From JAMQKA01 sp043951865 (lineage in GTDB: Bacteria > Bacteroidota > Rhodothermia > Balneolales > Balneolaceae), in assembly GCF_043951865.1 (NCBI RefSeq), contig NZ_JBINJF010000005.1, forward strand, positions 62,001 to 126,000: 64,000 bases of DNA, read 5' to 3'. The position numbers and the translations under genes were made by a program. Below the pieces are notes generated by a model. The model did no database searches. It was not told the origin of the DNA and was given only the letters and a program-made list of their open reading frames with translations. This document shows, piece after piece, positions 37,546 through 45,000 of the stretch; the stretch's first letter is position 1; each line of letters begins with the position of its first letter.

Positions 37546-37821
37546 TTTCCTGCTTTATTTAGATTTAGTTTAAATAAGGGCGGAAATATACCTATGCCAG
37601 CTTAAACACAAAAAATTTTAGCGCCCACGATCTCTTCAGCGTCCCCGCAATCGTCAGCCTGTACTATCGATCAGTGATGAAAAATTCGGTTTAAAGAGAA
37701 TGAGGACAGATCTCAACTGCTATGGATGGGAATAAACCAAGGCAGATTTAGCTGGGCTGAGGTGTTCTACTTGACTAGGAATAGTTACGTGCCGTATAAA
37801 TTGTACCGTGAGCAGATCCAT
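37546..37821. other. Intergenic region before the island junction
   Basis: These 276 bases lie between the start of the receptor gene and the terminator of the tmRNA-like fragment. They should hold the receptor promoter. I see no gene or RNA in it. Confidence 0.4.
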
Positions 37822-37855
37822 AAAAAAAGCTCATCCCAACTAGCAGGATGAGCTA
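37822..37855 (-). terminator. Intrinsic terminator next to the tmRNA 3' fragment
   Basis: On the minus strand, AGCTCATCC (37854-37846) and GGATGAGCT (37836-37828) form a perfect 9-bp stem with a 9-base loop, followed by seven T bases. It sits 14 bases after the RNA 3' end, which is where a native ssrA terminator would be. Confidence 0.88.
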
Positions 37856-37868
37856 TGAACGGTGGTTG

Positions 37869-37930
37869 TGGAGGTGCGGGGAATCGAACCCCGCCAGATT
37901 TCGGTCTTAGAAGCCCGTAGAGCCTGTTTT
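37869..37930 (-). ncRNA. ssrA: 3'-terminal fragment of tmRNA (ssrA), probable island attachment site
   Basis: Read on the minus strand the fragment ends in a perfect T-arm (CGGGG, TTCGATT, CCCCG) followed by CACCTCCA, the acceptor 3' strand usual for tmRNA. CCA is not encoded. The upstream bases (CTACGGGCTTCTAAGACCG, then AAATCTGG) do not form a D-arm or anticodon arm, and no GGAGGTG-like 5' acceptor strand lies within tRNA distance, so it is not a tRNA. No tag-peptide reading frame is found in the next 200 bases, where the DNA becomes AT-rich. I infer that this is the displaced 3' end of ssrA left by island integration, with its original terminator still attached. The inner boundary of the fragment is approximate. 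Confidence 0.6.
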
Positions 37931-38050
37931 TTGACTACCTTTCATTAATGGTCACCGAATAGTTCACTACTAAATATATAATAGTCGAACTATAACAGTA
38001 AGACAAAACTTGTTTTAATTTAGTTTTTATGGGTTTATAAACCCGCGTTT

Positions 38051-38335
38051 TCATAAATCCAATTCTTCTTTCAGATAAGCCCTGTCTTTGTCCAGGTTTT
38101 TTATGGGGAATAGTGAATCTTTTTTCATGAGAGCTTCACCATAATTTTCTATATGTACAATTACCTCGTCACTAGAGCCACTATTCTTTGGGATTATTTC
38201 AACCATATCTAAAGGTCCTAAATCAACAAAATATTCACTATCAGTTTTGACATTTTTAGCAATTATATCTTCTACTTCCTTAACTACAAAAGCGTCTACT
38301 GGCTTCTCAAATAAATCATCTCTGTTTTCTAACAT
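38051..38335 (-). CDS. Hypothetical protein
   Basis: A 94-residue acidic protein of unknown function, the first island gene after the junction. It has no signal peptide, membrane helix or recognisable motif (LENRDDLFEKPVDAFVVKEV at the start). It lies on the minus strand, opposite to the cassette genes that follow, and looks coding because the frame is open and its codon use resembles the AT-rich neighbours. Confidence 0.5.
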   Translation of the reverse strand: MLENRDDLFEKPVDAFVVKEVEDIIAKNVKTDSEYFVDLGPLDMVEIIPKNSGSSDEVIVHIENYGEALMKKDSLFPIKNLDKDRAYLKEELDL

Positions 38336-38789
38336 ATTCGAAATAATTTCTAATTAGAATTATCCTACTTTTAAACTTACAACTTTGTAGCGAATATTTT
38401 AAACATAAAAAGTCTTTTGAAAATAAGCTCAACATACCAAGAACAGTTACGATTCCTCACATTATGTTTACACCAATCTCAATCCTTTCCTTTTATCCCA
38501 GCAATAGCAGTAGATGGGTATAAGAACGTACATCCCCCCGATATAGAACAAACATTTAAATAAATCCCTGTAATTACTGTCATAAAAATATTTTCTTCTG
38601 TATAGAAGAGTTCAAGAAGTAAATGACACAATATTATCTGGATTTTCAGCACCACATAATTCCAAATAATATGGAATAAACCGCTATTATTGACTTAAAA
38701 CAGAACTTTTCCAACCTTATGTGGAATTATTCAGTCGATGGGCGTTCCACTTAAGACTATGTTAGGCTTACAAATAAACAGTTATACAC
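38336..38789. other. AT-rich intergenic region before the cassette array
   Basis: This 454-bp stretch has no gene. Its right end carries the 3' half of an attC-like site (38740-38767). Before it, a TTCCA/TGGAA dyad near 38658-38674 and the repeated TGGAATTAT words may be remains of the rest of that site or of a lost cassette. Confidence 0.5.
38740..38767 (+). repeat. attC-like site 0, 3' half, ending in R' box GTTAGGC
   Basis: The segment GGGCGTTCCACTTAAG ends in GTTAGGC (38761-38767), the integron core form GTTRRRY. It resembles the 3' half of the site at 39645-39771 (CGTTCAGCTTA, then GTTATAC). Its R' is the near complement of the R'' GCCTATC after the first cassette gene, as expected if both came from one circular cassette. 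Confidence 0.65.
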
Positions 38790-39644
38790 ATGAGTAAAGA
38801 TAAATTCCCCTTTCAGGAACTAAAATCATTAATTCTTGAAGAATTAAATAATCAGCCACAAGGTAATTTTCGTAACCTAGTTGGAGGTGTCATTGAATTA
38901 GCCATTACAAAAGGAATTTACAATGGTAAATTAAATTCGAGTCATAAGTTCCAATATATAAATCAATTAAAGCAACACGATAGAAATAGTCTTAAAGAGG
39001 CAACTAGAGAAATCCTTTGGCAATTACTTGTGCAAGGTATAATTATTTTTGGTACTGACGAGAATAACCCATCCTTCCCTAATTACCGAGTTACATCTAG
39101 AGGGATGAAATTTCTAGATGACAAAGACCCACAACCATATGACCCAGATGGTTTTTTAAACTATTTCAAAAACGAAAATCCAAGTGCATCAAAGAAAGTT
39201 TATAGTTACTTAGAAGAAGCTGTTAAAACATATAATCATGGTTGCTTGAGATCCTGTGCCGTAATGCTGGGAGCTGCATCAGAAGCGGCAATTATTGAAT
39301 TGCATGAAGAGTTTAAAAATGCTATTTCAAATACAACAAAAAAGAATAAATTTGAAAAGGACAGTGGCTTATTTATTAGCTCTAAGTTTAGAGTTTTAGA
39401 AGATCGGCTTAATAAAATGGTCGATGCAAAGAAATTCCCACATGATTTAAAAGAAATTGTGACTGGGTACTTTTCTAGCATCTTTCATCTAATCAGGAGG
39501 ACAAGAAATTCGGCTGGTCATCCAGAAATACTTAGAGATATCGAAGAGGATGAGTTGTTCTTAAATCTTAGAATGTTTACAACTTATCAAAGCTGCATAT
39601 TGAAAATAATTGACCACGTATCACAAAATGGTGCAGATTGGTAA
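38790..39644 (+). CDS. HEPN-domain protein (DUF4145-like), integron cassette gene A
   Basis: A 284-residue cytoplasmic protein. Its C-terminal half is helical with GCLRSCAVMLGAASEAAI around residues 151-168 and RTRNSAGHP around 237-245, giving Arg239-x4-His244, the HEPN ribonuclease motif in the DUF4145-like arrangement. The first 110 residues look like a winged-helix domain (LLVQGIIIFGTDENN, YRVTSRGMKFLDD). HEPN proteins often act as RNA-cleaving toxins in abortive infection; whether this one does is inferred. It starts 23 bases after the GTTAGGC core and ends one base before the next attC R'' box, the tight fit of a gene cassette. Confidence 0.78.
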   Translation: MSKDKFPFQELKSLILEELNNQPQGNFRNLVGGVIELAITKGIYNGKLNSSHKFQYINQLKQHDRNSLKEATREILWQLLVQGIIIFGTDENNPSFPNYRVTSRGMKFLDDKDPQPYDPDGFLNYFKNENPSASKKVYSYLEEAVKTYNHGCLRSCAVMLGAASEAAIIELHEEFKNAISNTTKKNKFEKDSGLFISSKFRVLEDRLNKMVDAKKFPHDLKEIVTGYFSSIFHLIRRTRNSAGHPEILRDIEEDELFLNLRMFTTYQSCILKIIDHVSQNGADW

Positions 39645-39771
39645 GCCTATCACGCGCATTAAGGGGACGCACCTCGCCAATTAGTTGTCCCTCTTGGTTT
39701 TAAGATTCTACTTTCGTTAGTTGCTAATTCAACAGTAATTCGCGTTCAGCTTATGCGCAATGACGTTATAC
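39645..39771 (+). repeat. attC site 1 (complete, between cassettes A and B)
   Basis: About 127 bp. It begins with R'' GCCTATC (39645-39651) and L'' GCGCATTAAG (39654-39663), and ends with L' CTTATGCGC (39750-39758) and R' GTTATAC (39765-39771). The inner arms are self-complementary in pieces (GCGCAT/ATGCGC, and GACGC-type against GCGTTC), as in attC hairpins. The middle (TCTTGGTTTTAA, CGTTAGTT) recurs in the site at 40526. Cleavage in the integron model falls between 39765 and 39766. Confidence 0.85.
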
Positions 39772-39783
39772 AACTTTACTGAG

Positions 39784-40521
39784 ATGACTAATCCAGAAGA
39801 AACCTTAAAACAATATCTTCGAACTTTAGTAGAGAATTTCGTTTATCTAAATTCAATTCTTGACCAAGTAAATGAATTTTACTCTTGGTTTACTGAAAAT
39901 GGTGATCAAGCAATTAGAACTGGTGGATGGTTTTATAAAGTTTCTCTTTTCAGTTTTAAAAGAATCCTAACCATCGAAACGTGCAAGTTTTTATTGGACC
40001 GAGAAGAAAGGTCGCTGATCGATTGGCTTAACAAAGCTAAAGAACATGCAAACTCATTAAATCCAACAGAATATCGTAGAGAGGGTTTTGAACACAAATT
40101 AGTGCCTTTAACAGTTGAAGAATATCAATCGATAATTGACGAACAAATTGAAGCTCTCTCAAACCATGATGATCTAAAAAATGATCTCAAAAGTCTCAGG
40201 GATAAAGGATTTGCTCACGCTGACAAAGAATATTTTGAAAACCCTGATAAGTTGGAAACTGATTTTTTAATTACCTGGGATGATTTCAATATGATATTTA
40301 AACTTATTAGTGAAATCTTAAGAAGACATCATGTTTTGATTTTAAATGCTGATGTAAATTTGCATTTATCTGCTGCTGGTACAATTGAAAATATCTTAAA
40401 GCATACTCGAGCTTTTCAAAGAATTTGGTCAAACAAGAAGCTAAATGATATAAAGTTGAAAAAGTATGCCTTCAAGCTAGATGAAGGAAAATACGATCCA
40501 GATGATATATTCCTATCATAA
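39784..40521 (+). CDS. HEPN-domain protein (AbiU2-like), integron cassette gene B
   Basis: About 245 residues, soluble and helical. The motif LRDKGFAHADKEYF contains Arg-x5-His (RDKGFAH), the signature of AbiU2-type HEPN proteins, which are linked to abortive phage infection. The N-terminal half (FYKVSLFSFKRILTIETCKF) fits the same family. The frame opens at an ATG at 39760 inside the attC site, but the ATG at 39784 (MTNPEETLKQYL) lies just outside the R' box and is the better start. Its stop lies four bases before R'' GTATAAC of the next site. It is the second HEPN gene in a row. Confidence 0.78.
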   Translation: MTNPEETLKQYLRTLVENFVYLNSILDQVNEFYSWFTENGDQAIRTGGWFYKVSLFSFKRILTIETCKFLLDREERSLIDWLNKAKEHANSLNPTEYRREGFEHKLVPLTVEEYQSIIDEQIEALSNHDDLKNDLKSLRDKGFAHADKEYFENPDKLETDFLITWDDFNMIFKLISEILRRHHVLILNADVNLHLSAAGTIENILKHTRAFQRIWSNKKLNDIKLKKYAFKLDEGKYDPDDIFLS

Positions 40522-40525
40522 AGTT

Positions 40526-40629
40526 GTATAACCAGCTCTTCAAGCGCATTAAGGGAACGCACCTCGCAAATACTTTGCCAATCTTGGTTTTAAAACTCTT
40601 CTTTTGTTAGTTACAATTTTAATAGTAAC
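40526..40629 (+). repeat. attC site 2 (3' end missing)
   Basis: Begins with R'' GTATAAC (40526-40532), the exact reverse complement of the R' GTTATAC that opens cassette B. It continues with GCGCATTAAGGGAACGCACC and the TCTTGGTTTTAA and GTTAGTT words in step with site 1. The match stops at about 40629 (ATAGTAACCC); the L' and R' boxes are missing. The array is therefore cut off here, by deletion or later insertion. Confidence 0.8.
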
Positions 40630-40813
40630 CCATATACCCCAAGTCACAAGTCATTTTTCTATAATTTTGAATTACCTTATTCCCTCCCACATCTCCACGA
40701 AAAAAGTACCTAAAGAACCAATTACACGAAACTTCACTAATACCAATCAGACAATAGGTAATTGCAACAGGTACAGCTAGGAGACAAATAATAATTTTAA
40801 CTATTCTGTTCAA
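40619..40813 (-). CDS. Small hypothetical membrane protein
   Basis: A 64-residue frame with one hydrophobic segment (IVKIIICLLAVPVAITYCLI) at the N-terminus, followed by a polar tail. Its 3' end runs into the truncated attC site 2. No family is recognised and no clear ribosome-binding site precedes it. It could be a real small membrane protein or chance. Confidence 0.35.
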   Translation of the reverse strand: MNRIVKIIICLLAVPVAITYCLIGISEVSCNWFFRYFFRGDVGGNKVIQNYRKMTCDLGYMGYY

Positions 40814-40881
40814 TCAATCATACCTCTAAAATGGGTTTAACTTTTACCTAATAGACCCCATTCAATTCCTTACAAAATAAT

Positions 40882-41643
40882 TTAGAAAAGTCCTTTTTGC
40901 TCTCCATTTATTTGAATCGGCTGTTCTACTGGCTTTCGTAATCCTTTATCGCTCAATCCATAATCGAACTGTTTGTTCACTTGATGGAACTGCATGTCTT
41001 CATCTGCCAAGGGCTTGAATATATTTGCATCAAACAGGTCTTCCGGTTTATCTACTTTATTGAGCCATAAATCATAAGCGGTTTCAGGAAGGATTGTAGC
41101 CATTCGCTTGCTGGAGTTATGAATTTTTGCTACTGTCTCATTGGGATCAGTTGTGATAATGGCATGACTCAACATTTCCCTTCCTGATTCTTTGTCAACC
41201 CAAATATTCCACAGACCGGCAAATCCGAAAACATCGGTTGATTTCAAACTTATTCGGTACGGTACTTTATTGGTTTTCTTTTTAGAACCTTCAATCATTA
41301 CTTCTTCATTCAATGTATGGTGCTCATAAAAACCACTTACAGGTACTATGCACCTCTGTTGCTTCTCAAATATGGGTCTCCACATTCTACTACTGAGTAT
41401 CTTGTCATCCCTGCAATTCATCGTGGAATACTTGTGATTCATAGTATCCGCAAAATCGGGAACAAGCTTGAAAAATGACTCTTCTGCAACACGTTCCCCA
41501 TCTTCATTTACCCTAATTATTGGTGAGTATCCTGTAGGAGTAACCTTGTAATCACCGTTATAGGTTTTGGGGAGGTTTAATTTGGCACCGAAAATATAGC
41601 CTAGTTTTTTGGGTGGATAGTGGGCATCATAAAAATTACACAT
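40882..41643 (-). CDS. SRAP-domain protein (YedK/HMCES-like abasic-site shield)
   Basis: A 253-residue cytoplasmic protein that in the known family forms a covalent bond through Cys2 with abasic sites in single-stranded DNA and protects replication forks. The start MCNFYDAHY exposes Cys2. Other family blocks are a conserved Asn in MNCRDDKI, the Glu in CIVPVSGFYEH, and IHNSSKRMATILP, where the family has its active-site His and the RMP loop. It lies 11 bp downstream of a small unknown gene in the same direction, and near the Y-family polymerase and LexA-like genes, so it is part of a DNA-damage set on the island. Confidence 0.92.
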   Translation of the reverse strand: MCNFYDAHYPPKKLGYIFGAKLNLPKTYNGDYKVTPTGYSPIIRVNEDGERVAEESFFKLVPDFADTMNHKYSTMNCRDDKILSSRMWRPIFEKQQRCIVPVSGFYEHHTLNEEVMIEGSKKKTNKVPYRISLKSTDVFGFAGLWNIWVDKESGREMLSHAIITTDPNETVAKIHNSSKRMATILPETAYDLWLNKVDKPEDLFDANIFKPLADEDMQFHQVNKQFDYGLSDKGLRKPVEQPIQINGEQKGLF

Positions 41644-41654
41644 ACGAGCTCCTC

Positions 41655-41975
41655 TTATTCTTCGTCAAAAATATCAGTTTGAAACAGCTTCTTAACATCA
41701 ATATTTCGAGATCCTTTCTCATAGGCTTCTACCAACAGAGAAATATAATTTGTAACCAAATTTAAATACTGTCTTGTATTATAGTTCATGGACTTGCTGA
41801 CATGACTCATGTAGTCAATATCTTTATCCACATGCCAGAAATTAGTTGTAGTGGATGGCATGTAAGAATCAATAACCTCTTGTATCCGAGGCTTAAAATT
41901 CTCCAGGAAATTTGGATATTTCGCCGCCTCAGAATATGCTTTTTTAACCTTGGATTTAATTTCCCTTTTGTTCAT
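41655..41975 (-). CDS. Hypothetical protein upstream of the SRAP gene
   Basis: A 106-residue soluble, mostly helical and basic protein (MNKREIKSKVKKAYSEAAKY at the start; NTRQYLNLVTNYISLLVEAY in the second half). I recognise no family. The 11-bp gap to the SRAP gene suggests co-transcription and perhaps a shared role in DNA damage. It is divergent from the 42034 gene. Confidence 0.6.
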   Translation of the reverse strand: MNKREIKSKVKKAYSEAAKYPNFLENFKPRIQEVIDSYMPSTTTNFWHVDKDIDYMSHVSKSMNYNTRQYLNLVTNYISLLVEAYEKGSRNIDVKKLFQTDIFDEE

Positions 41976-42033
41976 TCCAGCATATTATCTTAACATGAAA
42001 TAAGCCTATAACATCAGTTACAATATATCAATT

Positions 42034-42357
42034 ATGGACAAACAAGAATGGGTGGAACTATCAATTGAAGAACGCTTAAACTGGTATAACAACGAGCTTG
42101 ATAGCTTGTTTCAATATTTAGTGGACAAAGAACCCTTTGAAGACCACGAATTCCTGGAATCAAGTACCCAAACACTGACTAATATCAAAGAGGTGATGGA
42201 ATTTGAACTTACTACTGAGCTGGAAGAGGATTATAAAATTTGTGTACAAAGGGCGTACAGAAATTTACCCAACAAGTTCACTGACAGATCAGAATGGTTT
42301 GACAAGTTAGGAAGAGCCAATGAGCTACTTATAAGCCGAAAAAAGCAGACATCTTAG
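42034..42357 (+). CDS. Hypothetical protein
   Basis: A 107-residue acidic, helical protein (EWVELSIEERLNWYNNELDS; FELTTELEEDYKICVQRAYR). No family is recognised. It is convergent with the Y-family polymerase gene, 25 bp away, and divergent from the SRAP operon. Confidence 0.55.
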   Translation: MDKQEWVELSIEERLNWYNNELDSLFQYLVDKEPFEDHEFLESSTQTLTNIKEVMEFELTTELEEDYKICVQRAYRNLPNKFTDRSEWFDKLGRANELLISRKKQTS

Positions 42358-42382
42358 TTCTCTTCTATTACTGGTGGCTATG

Positions 42383-43726
42383 TTAACTTCGTTCCAGGAA
42401 ATGAGTTTTTCCCATAACCCCATATTTCACAGATGCTTTCTGTATCGTTCCCTTCCCATATTTGTTGTTAATGGCGTCCTGGATCAAGTAGAAATCCCTG
42501 ACTTTGTCATCCTCATCAAAGAATAGCTCCAGTTGATCCGTATGCTCAAATGACAAGGCTCCGATACCTATCCCCCTCATTGCAAATCCATTTTTCAAAA
42601 GTCGCCTCATATACGGTTTAGCTTTCTTCAAACATTCAAAATAGATGTAATCGTCAAGATTAGTCTTCCCCTCGGTGTTAAACCGGAATTGAATACCTGA
42701 CCAGCTTTGATCTTGTACTCGCAAGTAACAGTAATATTTATCGGCTTTTAGCCCATATCCTCGCATCCTGTACCCCAATTGGGTTATACCCTTCATGATT
42801 TCCCCCTGAACCCTGTCAGCGTTCTTAGTCCAATTACTAAAGGTGTGCATATAATTGAGTTGTTCCGGTGGAGGAGAAAGGTCTTCACCAGTTAAGACTT
42901 TAGCTCGATCTTTACCCGCCACCATCTCCCACATCATCTTGCCCATGTATTCCCCAAAAATAGACTGGAATATATGATATCCCCGCTGGATAGCTTCACC
43001 GATAGTTTTCAGTCCCTTCCCAACAAGTTTTTTATATCGCCTGCTACCTATTCCCCAAACTTCATCTAATGCCAGTGGGTATAGTTTATCTTCAACGTCA
43101 TTTTCAGTTAAGACCAGTGTAATCCCATCTGGTTTCTGAAGGTCACTTGCTAGTTTAGAGTACGTCTTTGAGGTACTTACGCCAATTGAGCATACCAAGC
43201 CAATCTCATCTTTAATCAGATCCCTCAGTTCCTTGCAGTAGTAATGTATTTCTTTTCTTGATTCATCTTTTTTAAAATTTATATCCAAGAAATATTCATC
43301 CATACTGTACTTTTCAACATCCATTGCAAAATTGTCAAGTACGTCCTTGATGTCATTGCTGATAGCCTTGTACTTCTCATAATTTGCCTGCAAGCCAACT
43401 AAGTAAGGACAGATTTTTTCCGCTTCATAAGCAGACATTCCTGTTTTTACGCCAAATGCCCTTGCTTCGTAGCTTGAAGTAGCTACGATGCCTCTTGGTA
43501 TCCCATTGGGCTTGTACCAACCACCTATGTAGATAGGCATCCCATACAGGTTAAAACAAAGCTGTTCTACCTGGGCATAGTAGCAGTTGAGATCAAGATG
43601 AAGATATAGGCGCTCTTTTATGGATTTATGCTGCATATCACGGTTTACACAACTATAATCCGTGATTTTATGCACTCCCTCATCTACATCATAAGACCCT
43701 GTATCAATCGAATTTTTATTACTCAT
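42383..43726 (-). CDS. Y-family DNA polymerase (DinB/UmuC type)
   Basis: A 447-residue translesion polymerase. The first metal ligand lies in HLDLNCYYAQVEQ (Asp45) and the other two in KYSMDEYFLD (Asp143, Glu144). The fingers have GIVATSSYEARAFGVKTGM. A helix-hairpin-helix region (LDEVWGIGSRRYKKLVGKGL) and a little-finger domain (YGLKADKYYCYLRVQD) follow. Translesion enzymes of this kind copy damaged DNA with low fidelity. Its start lies 38 bases from a motif shared with the lexA-like gene (43764-43780), so induction by DNA damage is likely. The ATG at 43726 is the only sensible start near the shared motif. Confidence 0.93.
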   Translation of the reverse strand: MSNKNSIDTGSYDVDEGVHKITDYSCVNRDMQHKSIKERLYLHLDLNCYYAQVEQLCFNLYGMPIYIGGWYKPNGIPRGIVATSSYEARAFGVKTGMSAYEAEKICPYLVGLQANYEKYKAISNDIKDVLDNFAMDVEKYSMDEYFLDINFKKDESRKEIHYYCKELRDLIKDEIGLVCSIGVSTSKTYSKLASDLQKPDGITLVLTENDVEDKLYPLALDEVWGIGSRRYKKLVGKGLKTIGEAIQRGYHIFQSIFGEYMGKMMWEMVAGKDRAKVLTGEDLSPPPEQLNYMHTFSNWTKNADRVQGEIMKGITQLGYRMRGYGLKADKYYCYLRVQDQSWSGIQFRFNTEGKTNLDDYIYFECLKKAKPYMRRLLKNGFAMRGIGIGALSFEHTDQLELFFDEDDKVRDFYLIQDAINNKYGKGTIQKASVKYGVMGKTHFLERS

Positions 43727-43763
43727 ATCTCTTGCACATTTATATTGAATTCCGCTATATTAT

Positions 43764-43780
43764 ATGAACGATTTATGAAC
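43764..43780. promoter_or_regulatory. Candidate LexA/SOS operator between the polymerase and 43806 genes
   Basis: ATGAACGATTTATGAAC. Its first 14 bases are identical to the element at 44767-44780 before the LexA-like gene. GAAC is repeated directly with a 7-base gap. It lies in the 79-bp divergent gap, so it could control both genes. Confidence 0.65.
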
Positions 43781-43805
43781 TTTTCTAACTGATGATCGTT
43801 GCTCT

Positions 43806-44114
43806 ATGCAGAATCTTATCAAAGAGTCGATTAATGTAAATGCCGTTTTCAGAGGCTTTAAGGATGGTGAAAATTCGCTAGGTGGTGACTGGACTCACAA
43901 GCGCATTGAACCCCTGAGTTTTAAACAGAAGAATGGGAAAATCTTCAAAATAGCTGAAGTCAGAAAATCATACGCACAAAGAAAAGGTGGAAGCCTGCAT
44001 GTTCATTTTGTGGTACGGACAACGGAAGATCGCTACTTTGATCTGGTTTATGACAGCGAAAAGGTGACGTGGATACTGATGTATGAGTTTGATGATCAGC
44101 TATTGTTTAACTGA
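43806..44114 (+). CDS. Hypothetical protein, probably SOS-controlled
   Basis: A 102-residue beta-rich protein (NVNAVFRGFKDGENSLGGDW; then SLHVHFVVRTTEDRYFDLVY and VTWILMYEF). I do not assign a family with confidence. It shares a 79-bp divergent control region, including the candidate LexA site, with the Y-family polymerase. It is convergent with the LexA-like gene, with one base between the stops. Its position suggests a small accessory factor in translesion synthesis. Confidence 0.6.
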   Translation: MQNLIKESINVNAVFRGFKDGENSLGGDWTHKRIEPLSFKQKNGKIFKIAEVRKSYAQRKGGSLHVHFVVRTTEDRYFDLVYDSEKVTWILMYEFDDQLLFN

Positions 44115-44115
44115 T

Positions 44116-44754
44116 TCAGTCGATATATTTAATCCTGCCATTATTGAAATGTGCCACATACCTACCTAATACCTTCACTTCTTCAAACTCGTCAGGTGCT
44201 ATTACTATAGGGCTATGATTTTTACTCTTAGGGGTTAACACCACCTCATTATTTCCTATGTGAACCTCTTTCAGTGTAGTTTCTCCATCATACAATATTG
44301 CCCCAATATCACCGCTCTGTAGCTCAGAATCATCAAGAATAACTAAATCTCCATCTTTGATTCCAATTTCCTCCATACTACTTCCAGAGACCCTAACACA
44401 GTAGGGAGATTTTGCCTTGGGAAACAGGTCTCTTACGGAAAGGCTTCCGAGATCTGATTCAACTGCTTCCTGCATGACACCAGCAGTTATTACTCCCTTC
44501 ACAGGAATGGGATTCTCTGGAGAATTGACAAAATGCTTTTTGCTTGGATGTAACTCATAATCTCCCCAATCAGTAGAAATCAGATACTTTTTACTATAGA
44601 GTACTTTTAGGTATTGGTGCACTCCATTTTTGGAACTGATCCACGTGTCTTCTATGATAGTTTGGTAGGAGGGAAAACTACCATGCTCTTTTGCATAGCC
44701 TAAAATATAGTTGAATAGTTTTGACTGTTTCTCTGTAAGACCGGGCGTAATCAT
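44116..44754 (-). CDS. lexA: LexA-like self-cleaving SOS repressor
   Basis: A 212-residue repressor. The N-terminal winged helix covers residues 1-65 (LTEKQSKLFNYILGYAKEHG, then a SKNGVHQYLKVL recognition region). The C-terminal S24 peptidase domain has the cleavage pair Ala91-Gly92 in ITAGV, the nucleophile Ser126 in SGSSM, and the general base Lys162 in TTLKEV. All parts needed for RecA-stimulated self-cleavage are present. A 14-bp motif 13 bases before its start recurs before the Y-family polymerase, which points to self-regulation and control of that gene. It is the island's own copy; a chromosomal LexA may exist elsewhere. Confidence 0.9.
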   Translation of the reverse strand: MITPGLTEKQSKLFNYILGYAKEHGSFPSYQTIIEDTWISSKNGVHQYLKVLYSKKYLISTDWGDYELHPSKKHFVNSPENPIPVKGVITAGVMQEAVESDLGSLSVRDLFPKAKSPYCVRVSGSSMEEIGIKDGDLVILDDSELQSGDIGAILYDGETTLKEVHIGNNEVVLTPKSKNHSPIVIAPDEFEEVKVLGRYVAHFNNGRIKYID

Positions 44755-44766
44755 AACATTTTATAC

Positions 44767-44783
44767 ATGAACGATTTATGGAT
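44767..44783. promoter_or_regulatory. Candidate LexA/SOS operator before the lexA-like gene
   Basis: ATGAACGATTTATGGAT. The first 14 bases are identical to 43764-43777. It lies 13 bases upstream of the lexA-like start codon, where a repressor would block transcription. Confidence 0.65.
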
Positions 44784-45000
44784 AATATAGAGAATATAAT
44801 GGTAGGAATAAACAACCTTCACTACATGTACCTTTATTAATCACAGTAGTAAAAAAGACCTTAAAATAGAGGAAATTTAATTTCAGTTTCGATAAGAGAA
44901 TTTTTATTTAATCTGCTATTAAGCACTTTTGTAGGCTGCCTATTAACCGATTTGAATAGAATAATGATATTTGATAGTGTTCTCATTAGAACAACAGTTT

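Noticed and set aside
37869..37945. A complete tRNA gene
   Set aside because: The T-arm and acceptor end are good, but there is no D-arm, no valid anticodon arm and no matching 5' acceptor strand at tRNA distance.
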